Assembly: GCA_023249645.1 (NCBI GenBank)
Contig: JAHFCF010000003.1
Span: 62,001 to 126,000 of the forward strand
Direction of reading: 5' to 3'
Length of the DNA stretch: 64,000 bases
Origin: Elusimicrobiota bacterium
GTDB taxonomy: Bacteria > Elusimicrobiota > Elusimicrobia > UBA1565 > UBA9628
Positions 36,408-44,263 of the stretch are shown one piece after another. The notes under the pieces were generated by a model. That model had not been told where the DNA came from. It did not search any database and saw only the letters and a list, made by a program, of their open reading frames with translations. The first letter of the stretch is position 1. Every line of letters begins with the position of its first letter. The position numbers were made by a program, and so were the translations under genes.

Positions 36408-38266
36408 CGTAGACCCGCCCAGGCCAGGAGCGCGGCCGCTCCGGTCATCAGCCACCACAGGGAATCCGAGAGGCTGCCCGTGGCCAAGGACGAACCGGTT
36501 TGAGAGAGTTTCTGGCAGGCATCCGCGGATTTCTCGATGGCCGCGTCGAGGACCTCATGGTCGAAGACCCGGCCGATCCTGTCCGCGCCGCGGACGACGA
36601 CAGCGGCGAACCACGCGACGACCTTCCTCCAGCCCAGGTCGCAGGCGAAGGCCGCTTCCAGGCCGGGATGGCGTCGCCGCCAGTCCCAGTCAAAGGAAGG
36701 CAGGCGCATGGTCAAGACATAGGAGATGGCTACGCCGCAGCCCATGGCCGCCAGTCCCATGCCCGAGACCTTGGCGCTGAGCTCCGGCAGGACCGGCAAA
36801 GGCACGGTCTCGGGCCAGCCGGAGAGCAGCAGGTGCGTGAAATGGCGGCCCAGCCAGCCCACGGAGAAGGCGCCGACGACGATCAGCGCCACGGGCAGGA
36901 TCATGATGAGCGGGGCCTCGTGCACGTGCTCGCCGGGCTTCTGCTCGGCGCGCGGCCCGAAGAAGGTCAAGAAGAGCATCCGGGAGATGTAGAGCGCGCC
37001 GCCCATGGCGATGGCCAGTCCAGCGGCCATGGCCCAGGGACCGCGCTCGCAGGCCGCGTCCAGGATCGCGTCCTTGCTGTAGAAACCGGCCAAGGGCCAC
37101 ACTCCGGCCAGGGACATGGCCGCGATGGCGAAGCAGGCATAGGTCAGAGGCAGGCTGCGCTTCAGGCCCCCGGCCTCGTCCACGGAGACGGTGGGTTTGC
37201 CCGAGCCGTGCGCCACGTTGCCCGCGCAGAGGAAGAGGGCCGCCTTGAAGAAGCCGTGGACCACCAGGTGGAAGAGCGCGGCCGCGACCTGCCCCAATCC
37301 CAGGGCGAAGGCCATCAGGCCCAGATGGCTCACCGTGGAATAGGCCAGGATCCGCTTGAGGTCCTTCTGCGTGCAGGCCAGAAGTGCTGCGCCGATCGCT
37401 GTCGCTGCTCCGACAGCGGCGATGAAGTTCGGCAGGCCCGGCACGCTGCCGATCAAGGGCCAGGAGCGCACCAACAGGAAGATGCCGGCGGTCACCATCG
37501 TGGCCGCGTGCATGAGGGCTGAGACCGGGGTGGGGCCCTCCATGGCGTCGGGCAGCCAGAAATAGAGGGGGAACTGCGCGGATTTAGCCGCGGCCGCCCA
37601 GAAGAACAGGAAGCCGCTCAGGGCCAGGAGCTCGGGCGCCATGCCCGGGGCGATGGTGTAGAGCATGGCAAAGCGCGTGTTGTGGTAGCGCGCCAGGATC
37701 AGCAGGACGGCCAGCATGAGCCCGAAATCTCCCACGCGGTTGGTCATGAAGGCCTGCAAGGCCGCGCGGCGCGCCGTGGGCTTGTGCAGCCAGTGCGCGA
37801 TCAGGAAATACGAGCAGGCGCCGACGAGCTCCCAGAAGAGATAGAACTGGACGTAGTTGTTGGAGACGAGCAGACCGATCATGGCCAGATAGAAGAGGTG
37901 GAAGAAAAGGAAGAAGCGCGAGAATCCCGGATCGCCCTTCATGTAGCCCGCGGCGTAAAAATGGATGAGCGCGCCCACGAGCGAGACCATGCTCAGGACC
38001 GCGACGCCGATGCCGTCCACGCGCACGCCGAACACGATGCTCCAGTCGCCGGCCATCATCCAGCGGAACAGGGTGCCGTCGAGGCCGTGGCCGGAATAGA
38101 CGAAGGCGGCCAAAAAAGCGGTGGAGATCGTGACCACGACGCACGAGATCAGGATCGGGATGTGGGTCCATTCCGGCTTCCAGGGCCTCAGGATGAAGAA
38201 GCCGAAGGCCAGGGCGGTCAGGGGGGCGAGGAAGAGGAGATAGACGGCCAGCGGGATCTGGATCAT
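36404..38266 (-). CDS. nuoL: NADH-quinone oxidoreductase subunit L
   Basis: FPLYFWLPDAMEGPTPVSALMHAATMVTAG; LKRILAYSTVSHLGLM. Confidence 0.95.
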   Translation of the reverse strand: MIQIPLAVYLLFLAPLTALAFGFFILRPWKPEWTHIPILISCVVVTISTAFLAAFVYSGHGLDGTLFRWMMAGDWSIVFGVRVDGIGVAVLSMVSLVGALIHFYAAGYMKGDPGFSRFFLFFHLFYLAMIGLLVSNNYVQFYLFWELVGACSYFLIAHWLHKPTARRAALQAFMTNRVGDFGLMLAVLLILARYHNTRFAMLYTIAPGMAPELLALSGFLFFWAAAAKSAQFPLYFWLPDAMEGPTPVSALMHAATMVTAGIFLLVRSWPLIGSVPGLPNFIAAVGAATAIGAALLACTQKDLKRILAYSTVSHLGLMAFALGLGQVAAALFHLVVHGFFKAALFLCAGNVAHGSGKPTVSVDEAGGLKRSLPLTYACFAIAAMSLAGVWPLAGFYSKDAILDAACERGPWAMAAGLAIAMGGALYISRMLFLTFFGPRAEQKPGEHVHEAPLIMILPVALIVVGAFSVGWLGRHFTHLLLSGWPETVPLPVLPELSAKVSGMGLAAMGCGVAISYVLTMRLPSFDWDWRRRHPGLEAAFACDLGWRKVVAWFAAVVVRGADRIGRVFDHEVLDAAIEKSADACQKLSQTGSSLATGSLSDSLWWLMTGAAALLAWAGLR

Positions 38267-38559
38267 CCCTTGAGCTCTCTCAGTGCTTCCGTCTCAGGCG
38301 GACGGCCCGACCAGTGCACCCTCAAGATCAAGGTCAGGCCCACGACGGCTTCCGCCGCGGCGATGGCCAGGATCAGCAGCACGGCGACGAAGCCTTCAGA
38401 ATCACCCAGCCGCGCCGCGGTCTCTCCCAAGGCCAGGACAGCGGCCAGGACCATGAGCTCGAGCCCCAGGAACATGGCCAGAAGTTCGCGGCGCAGGATC
38501 AGGGCGGCCAGGCCGAACAAGAAGAGCGTGGCGCTGGCGCTCCAGACGAGGGGGTTCAT
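38263..38559 (-). CDS. nuoK: NADH-quinone oxidoreductase subunit K
   Basis: ELLAMFLGLELMVLAAVLAL; AIAAAEAVVGLTLIL. Confidence 0.92.
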   Translation of the reverse strand: MNPLVWSASATLFLFGLAALILRRELLAMFLGLELMVLAAVLALGETAARLGDSEGFVAVLLILAIAAAEAVVGLTLILRVHWSGRPPETEALRELKG

Positions 38560-39014
38560 ATCACGGCCAGGGCGGCGAAGAGGATGAGCAGAGCCACGGC
38601 CTCGGAGGCGATGGCATAGGGCCCGAAGAGCATGCGTCCGAGCATGAGGTCTCCGGCTCCCGCCGCGCTCTGCGGCGCGCCCAGTCCCAGGAGCAGGGCG
38701 GCGGCTTCAGCCAAGGGGATGAGGAATCCGGCCAGCACCAGGGATCTCGGCAGACCCGAGCGGCTCCAGATCGGCGTGCCGGGCCTCTGCGCGGTCTGTA
38801 TCGAGACGACGATCAGCACCGCCATGGCTCCGGCATAGATGAGCACGAGGAGCAGAGCCAGCAGCTTGGCCCCGCAGCCGAAGAGGAGCGCCGCCGCCTG
38901 GAGGATGACGGCCAAGAAGCAGATGGCCGCGCCGTAGAGGGTGCGCTGAAAGATCATCAGGGCCGCGAAAACAGCCGCCGCGAGCGCGGCCAAGGGGATG
39001 ATCCAAGCTGCCAT
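38556..39014 (-). CDS. nuoJ: NADH-quinone oxidoreductase subunit J
   Basis: Small multi-TM protein; LLVLIYAGAMAVLIVVSIQ. Confidence 0.88.
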   Translation of the reverse strand: MAAWIIPLAALAAAVFAALMIFQRTLYGAAICFLAVILQAAALLFGCGAKLLALLLVLIYAGAMAVLIVVSIQTAQRPGTPIWSRSGLPRSLVLAGFLIPLAEAAALLLGLGAPQSAAGAGDLMLGRMLFGPYAIASEAVALLILFAALAVI

Positions 39015-39082
39015 ATATAAGGAGCATATTCTAGCTCATCCGAGCAGGACAGGCAATGCGGTTGACGCGGTCGGGCGGGGAT

Positions 39083-40651
39083 CTACGGCCGGTCGTCCAG
39101 GATGACGCGCTCGCGGCCGTAGGCGCGCGCCCAACCCTCGACGACGTCGGCGATCATCCCGGCGCGGCTGGCGATGGCAACGGCTTCCTCATGAGTCAGA
39201 GGCACCTGGGCCTGGCGCGCCGCCCCTTGCACCGCATCGGCATCCGCGGCCTTGAGCCGGCGCAGCACCGAGGCGCGGTAGAAGCCCGGCACCGCCCCGC
39301 GCCGCCACACCCGGTTCTCCGGGGCGATCAAGGCGTTGGAAACGGGCAGGTTGCGCTGCACGGCCTCGCGCAGCGGCAGGCTTTTTAAAGAGGAGAGATC
39401 CCAGTCGATGGCCACGAGCTTGGTCCCGTCGGCCAGGAGGTTGCCGGGCTTGCCGCGGTCTATGTTCCCCATGATCATGTCGAGGGCCTGAAGGTGCGAG
39501 GCTTCCAAGAGGCGGCTGGCGTCGCCCTGGGCATCGCCCCAGTCCATCTGGGCCGCGCGGATCTTGAGCTGCGCGATGCTGCCGTCATGCAGCATCACGG
39601 CGGGGGGAGTCAGGTTCATGCCGAAGAGGCGGTCCAACGCGAAAGCGAGGACCTCCATGCGCGGGGAGTTGGAGAAATTCGAAAAAGCCGAGATGCGCCC
39701 TTCTCCCATGTCGCTGCGCCGGTGCAGGCGCTTGAGCACGGCCGCCTGGCCGTCGCCCAGGGAGCGGAAAAAAGTCCCATTCTGCACGGGCTGGGCCGAG
39801 GAGAACGGATCTGGGTCCTTGTCGAGGTCGCCCAAGAGACGCAGGGCGGAGTCTGTCTTAAGGCCATTGAGCGATTCCGGCGTCCGCGCCGAAGCCTCTC
39901 GCCAGACGGCTTCGTATCGGGAGCGGCTCTCGGCCTGATAGCGCCGCACGCGCTCTTCGCGCTGCTCCGGGTGTCCCAACAGCCATGAGCGCGCGCGCGC
40001 CAACGCGCTGAGGGGGCCAGGGGTTGGGGGCTGGGCGGCCGGGACCTGTTCACGGCTCCGGGCCGCCTGGGGCACGGGCTTGCTCAGCGCCGCAGTCCGA
40101 CGGACCGGGCCAGGCCCCCCGGCGTCCACCGGCCGAGCGTCCGCCTTGCGGCGCGCCGCGCCTGAATACAGGGTCTCGAAGTTCTGGATGATCTGGTCCG
40201 GGTCATCCAGGGCGAGCGGTCCGCCCTGCGGCCAGAGTCGCTGGCGCAGGCGCTGCAGGAATTCCCTGGCCGCGGGGTCTTTCTCCATCTTGCGGGCGAT
40301 CGCCGCGATGCGGGAGAGGCTGCGATCGCCTCCCAGCGCCTGGCGGCCTTGGATCTTCGTCGGATCCGACGCCATGTCGGGGTGGGCTGCCAGGGCGACG
40401 ATGAGCCGCTCCGCCTTCTGCTGGAGGCTCAGGTCCTGTCCCAGGGGCAGGGCCTGGAATCTCTGCAGGAGTTGGGGGGCGGAGATCCCCTCCAGGCTGC
40501 TCAGACTGGAGTCGAACGATCGACGGCATTCCGGAGAAGCGATGGAGAACGGCGCGGCCGAGCGCGCGGAGGCCTCGCCTCCCGGCGCATGAGGCTGCGC
40601 CGCCGCGGCGAGAGCCGGCAGCAGGAGAACAAAGACGCTGAACCGACGCAT
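39083..40651 (-). CDS. Secreted protein with atypical (FAM20/HipA/PI4K-like) kinase motifs
   Basis: Signal peptide MRRFSVFVLLLPALAAAAQ; QAAVLKRLH...RMEVLAFALDRLFGMNLTPPAVML; ALDMIMGNIDRGKPGNLLADGTKLVAIDWDLS. Confidence 0.55.
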   Translation of the reverse strand: MRRFSVFVLLLPALAAAAQPHAPGGEASARSAAPFSIASPECRRSFDSSLSSLEGISAPQLLQRFQALPLGQDLSLQQKAERLIVALAAHPDMASDPTKIQGRQALGGDRSLSRIAAIARKMEKDPAAREFLQRLRQRLWPQGGPLALDDPDQIIQNFETLYSGAARRKADARPVDAGGPGPVRRTAALSKPVPQAARSREQVPAAQPPTPGPLSALARARSWLLGHPEQREERVRRYQAESRSRYEAVWREASARTPESLNGLKTDSALRLLGDLDKDPDPFSSAQPVQNGTFFRSLGDGQAAVLKRLHRRSDMGEGRISAFSNFSNSPRMEVLAFALDRLFGMNLTPPAVMLHDGSIAQLKIRAAQMDWGDAQGDASRLLEASHLQALDMIMGNIDRGKPGNLLADGTKLVAIDWDLSSLKSLPLREAVQRNLPVSNALIAPENRVWRRGAVPGFYRASVLRRLKAADADAVQGAARQAQVPLTHEEAVAIASRAGMIADVVEGWARAYGRERVILDDRP

Positions 40652-40702
40652 AAGGGAAGTGTAATCCCGGCTTCCATTTTTGTCAAGGGCAGGATCAGCG
40701 CA

Positions 40703-41062
40703 TGCCAGGAATTTTTTAAAATGCATACCCTGAAATGGAGGTTTTCAGCCCGACGGAGTCGGGATGAAAACCCCGGCACCGACACTCAGGTCGGTGCCGA
40801 GCCGTTGTTGTAGCCATCCCCTGAACCCACGCCATCTCTTACGCGCCTCGTGCGCGTAACTTCGTCCTGAAGCAAATACCCGTGTCAGGGCGAAGTTTCT
40901 CACAGACAAATTCGATGCTTTCAGAATTCCCTTGAAGCAGTATCGTGAACTGCAGGCATTTTTTGCTGCTTAATCTGATCAACTGTTGCCGGCAACAGTT
41001 GATCCAAAGAATTATGACTAATGCTCTTTAGGGGTATGCACTTTTAAAAAACGCCCAACAGC
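40703..41062 (+). ncRNA. Candidate structured intergenic element, copy 1
   Basis: Outer inverted repeat TTTTTTAAAATGCATACCC (40712-40730) / GGGTATGCAcTTTTAAAAAA (41032-41051); stems A (40740-40772), B (40774-40799), C (40839-40859), D (AACTTCGTCCTGA/TCAGGGCGAAGTT); flanked by direct repeat GCAGGATCAGCGCA (40689-40702, 41063-41076). Strand inferred. Confidence 0.5.
40977..41004. repeat. Palindrome copy 2, extended to 28 bp
   Basis: GATCAACTGTTGCCGGCAACAGTTGATC, perfect palindrome. Confidence 0.92.
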
Positions 41063-41068
41063 GCAGGA

Positions 41069-41332
41069 TCAGCGCAGCTCGAGGTTGAGGCGCAGGCTCA
41101 GGCCGCCGACCGAGGCGATGGTGACCCGGCCCATGAACATGCCGGCCAGACGGGCGAAGCGGTTGAGCGGGCTCGTCGAGCGCGGAACCTTCGCGAGGTC
41201 GGCCAGGCAGAGCGTCATCCCCGGCGTCTGCGGGCAGAGGGAGATGAAATCCTGCGCCGAGGCTCGACCGAGTCCGAGGGTCAGAAGGGCCAGGCTCAGC
41301 AGGGCGCTTGTGGTCCGCCGAGGAAACCGCAT
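41069..41332 (-). CDS. Small hypothetical secreted protein
   Basis: 87 aa with signal peptide MRFPRRTTSALLSLALLTLGLGRASAQ. Confidence 0.5.
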   Translation of the reverse strand: MRFPRRTTSALLSLALLTLGLGRASAQDFISLCPQTPGMTLCLADLAKVPRSTSPLNRFARLAGMFMGRVTIASVGGLSLRLNLELR

Positions 41333-41375
41333 ATCCCGAAACTATAACAGGCGGATGCGAAGGATTTATTGCCGA

Positions 41376-42020
41376 TTAAAGCAGCGGGAGCAGATCGCGG
41401 GGCTTCTTGATGAGCACGCGCGCGCCGAAGCGCCTGAGCTCGTCGGCGTCCCGGAAGCCCCAGAGCGCTCCCACGGCGAACATCCCGGCGGCATTGGCCG
41501 CCTTCATGTCCACGCTGGTGTCGCCCAGATAGAGGATATCCGCGGGCTGAACGCGCATCTTGCGGGCGGCGGCCAGGGGGGCCGTCGGGTCGGGCTTGAG
41601 CGGGATGCCGGTCCTCGCCCCGCGCACGACCTCGAAGCGCCAGCGCGGCAGAAGCCTCTTCACGCAGATCTCGGTGAAGCGCTGGGGCTTGTTCGAGACC
41701 ACGGCCATGGGCAGGCCGCGGCGGACCACGCCGTCGAGCATGCGGGCGATCCCCGGGTAGGGTCGCGTCTCGTCCAAGGCGTGCTGGGCGTAGAGCCGCC
41801 TGAACCGCAAGGCCCGAAGCCGCATCCCGTTGCCGCGCAAGACTCGGGCAGGCATGGCGCGAGTCAGAAGCTCACGCAGCCCGTCGCCAACGAAATGGCG
41901 GTAGGCGTCGACCGGATGGGGGGAGAGTCCCAGATCAGCGCGCACGGTGTTCGCGCACAGGGCGATGTCATCCAGGGTGTCGAGCAGGGTGCCGTCCAGG
42001 TCGAAGATGACGGCTTTCAT
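41376..42020 (-). CDS. HAD-superfamily phosphatase (phosphoglycolate phosphatase-like)
   Basis: MKAVIFDLDGTLLDTLDDIA; VSNKPQRF; YLGDTSVDMKAANAAGM. Confidence 0.92.
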   Translation of the reverse strand: MKAVIFDLDGTLLDTLDDIALCANTVRADLGLSPHPVDAYRHFVGDGLRELLTRAMPARVLRGNGMRLRALRFRRLYAQHALDETRPYPGIARMLDGVVRRGLPMAVVSNKPQRFTEICVKRLLPRWRFEVVRGARTGIPLKPDPTAPLAAARKMRVQPADILYLGDTSVDMKAANAAGMFAVGALWGFRDADELRRFGARVLIKKPRDLLPLL

Positions 42021-43237
42021 GCGCGTATTCTAGCAGTTCGCCGCACCCAGACCCAGGCGAGCGCCGCCACGCAGGCCAAGGCGGCCGCGCCTCCCGCGAC
42101 ATAGGCCGCCGACACGCCGAAGGAGTGCGCCAGCGTGCCCATGAGAAACGAGCCGATGGGAGAGACTCCGGCGAAGACGAAGGTGTAGAGGCTCAGGACC
42201 CGGCCGCGCATGTGGTCGGGCGCCTCGGCCTGCAGCATGGTGTTGGAGCTGGCCATGAAGAGGATCTGGAAGAAGCCGACCAGGGTGAGCAGGATCATGG
42301 CGGGCGCGAACTGGTCGACGAAGCCCAGAGCGGCGGTCAGGGCCGATGAGAAGACGGCGGTGGCGAAGAGAAGCCGCAGGGGCGGCTGGCGTCCCCACCA
42401 GGCGAAGATCAGCGCCCCGATGACGGACCCGGTGCCCAGGGCGGACATCATGAGACCGAAGCCGTGCGCCCCCTGCTGGAGCTTCACGCGCGCCAACAGC
42501 GGGACCATCACGTTGTGGTTGATGGCGAAGAGGCTGACGCAGAAGATGACGCAGAGCACGATGAGCACCTCGGGCGTGTGCTGCGCGTAGCGCAGGCCGG
42601 CGAGCATGTCGTCCTTGATCGAGCCTTTCTCGCCGAGGCTGGGCGGCCCGTCAGATCGCATCGCGGCCAGGGCGAAGATCACGGCCAAGAAGCTCAAGGC
42701 GTTGAGGGCGAAGGCCGTGGCCACTCCCCAGCGGGCGATGACCAGGCCCGCCACGGCCGGCCCGATCATGCGCGCGCCGTTGAACATGGCCGAGTTGATC
42801 GCGATGGCGTTGGGCAGGTCGGCCTTGCCGTCGACCATCTCCACGACGAAGGACTGGCGCACGGGCATGTCGAGCGTGTTGGCCAGTCCGTAGCCCGCGG
42901 CCAGGAGCGCCACGTGCCAGAAGCGCGCGTGGCCCGACCAGCACAAGAGAGCCAGCGCGAAGGCCTGGAGCATGAGTACGGACTGCGTGGCCATGATCAT
43001 GCGGCGCTTCTGCACCCTGTCGGCCACGGCGCCGGCCAGAAACGAGAAGAGCAGCACGGGGCCGAACTGCAGCGTGCCGATGATGCCGAGCTTGAAGGCC
43101 GAGCCGGTCAGCTCCAGCACGAGCCAGGCCTGCGCCACGCTCTGCATCCAGGTGCCGACCATGGAGATGAGCTGGCCGCAGAAGAAGAGCCGGAAGTCGC
43201 GGTGATTGAGCGCCCGCAGGCTGTGGGGAAAGCGCAT
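42017..43237 (-). CDS. MFS transporter
   Basis: RDFRLFFCGQLISMVGTWMQSVAQAWLVLELTGSAFKLGIIGTLQFGPVLL; ~12 TM pattern. Confidence 0.92.
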   Translation of the reverse strand: MRFPHSLRALNHRDFRLFFCGQLISMVGTWMQSVAQAWLVLELTGSAFKLGIIGTLQFGPVLLFSFLAGAVADRVQKRRMIMATQSVLMLQAFALALLCWSGHARFWHVALLAAGYGLANTLDMPVRQSFVVEMVDGKADLPNAIAINSAMFNGARMIGPAVAGLVIARWGVATAFALNALSFLAVIFALAAMRSDGPPSLGEKGSIKDDMLAGLRYAQHTPEVLIVLCVIFCVSLFAINHNVMVPLLARVKLQQGAHGFGLMMSALGTGSVIGALIFAWWGRQPPLRLLFATAVFSSALTAALGFVDQFAPAMILLTLVGFFQILFMASSNTMLQAEAPDHMRGRVLSLYTFVFAGVSPIGSFLMGTLAHSFGVSAAYVAGGAAALACVAALAWVWVRRTARIRA

Positions 43238-43267
43238 ACGAGCAGATTATCTTAAAATTCGTGTACA

Positions 43268-44260
43268 ATGTCTCGCATGAGACTCTCCCTCTGGGCGTTG
43301 GCGCTCTCGTCGAACCTCTTCTTCGCGGCGACGGCCGCCGCGCAGGACCGCCTGGTCTTCGTCGTGGACGTCATCCGCCACGGCGACCGCACGCCGCTCA
43401 TCGATCTGCCGGCGGTGCACCATGTGTGGCCGCAGGGCCTCGGGCAGCTGACCCCCGCGGGCATGCGCCAAGAAGCCGAGCTCGGGGCCAGACTTCGCTC
43501 GGTCTACGTGGACCAGCAGGGCCTGCTTCCGCCTTCCTACACGCCCGGGACCATGTCCGTGCGCTCCACCGACATGGACCGGACTTTGATGAGCGCGGAG
43601 TCCTTCCTGATGGGCCTCTACCCGGCCCAGCCCGTCCCCATCCACACGCTGCCCATTTCCGGCGACACCTTGCTCAACCCCGAAGCCGCGGGCAATAAAC
43701 TCGATGAGGCGCTGGCTCGCGAACAGTCATGGAAGGACCTGAGCTCCCGGCTGCAGCCGAGATTCGCCTCTTGGAGCCGCGCCACGGGCATGGCGATCAC
43801 GACCGTGGATCAGCTGATCTTCCTGCGAGACACGCTCATGATCGACCAGCGCTATCATGTGCCGCTGCCTCAAGCCCTCAGCGAGGAGGATATCCAGATG
43901 ATCCTTGATGAAGGAAGCCGGATCTTCCTGGAGAAGTTCAGCCTGACCGCCCCCAGCACCGGGCGCGAGCTGCTGCAGAGCATCGCCAAGGATATGCAGC
44001 AAGCCAGCCAGGAGAAGTCGCCCCTGAGATACGTCCTCTTCTTCGCGCACGACACGACCCTCATCAGCCAGATGAGCGTTCTGCAAGCGCCTCTGAGCTC
44101 GACCCCGCCTTACGCGTCGCGCCTGAATTTCGCCCTGCTGGACACGGGGAGAAAGGGTTTTGCGATCAAGGTCTTCTACAACGACCAGCCCGTGAAGATC
44201 CCGGCGTGCGGGGGGACTTCCTGCTCTTTGGCGCAGTTCGCGGCCCTGGCCGGGCAGTAG
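43268..44260 (+). CDS. Secreted histidine acid phosphatase
   Basis: Signal peptide; VVDVIRHGDRTPL (RHGxRxP) and LFFAHDTTLISQ (HD). Confidence 0.9.
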   Translation: MSRMRLSLWALALSSNLFFAATAAAQDRLVFVVDVIRHGDRTPLIDLPAVHHVWPQGLGQLTPAGMRQEAELGARLRSVYVDQQGLLPPSYTPGTMSVRSTDMDRTLMSAESFLMGLYPAQPVPIHTLPISGDTLLNPEAAGNKLDEALAREQSWKDLSSRLQPRFASWSRATGMAITTVDQLIFLRDTLMIDQRYHVPLPQALSEEDIQMILDEGSRIFLEKFSLTAPSTGRELLQSIAKDMQQASQEKSPLRYVLFFAHDTTLISQMSVLQAPLSSTPPYASRLNFALLDTGRKGFAIKVFYNDQPVKIPACGGTSCSLAQFAALAGQ

Positions 44261-44263
44261 CGC

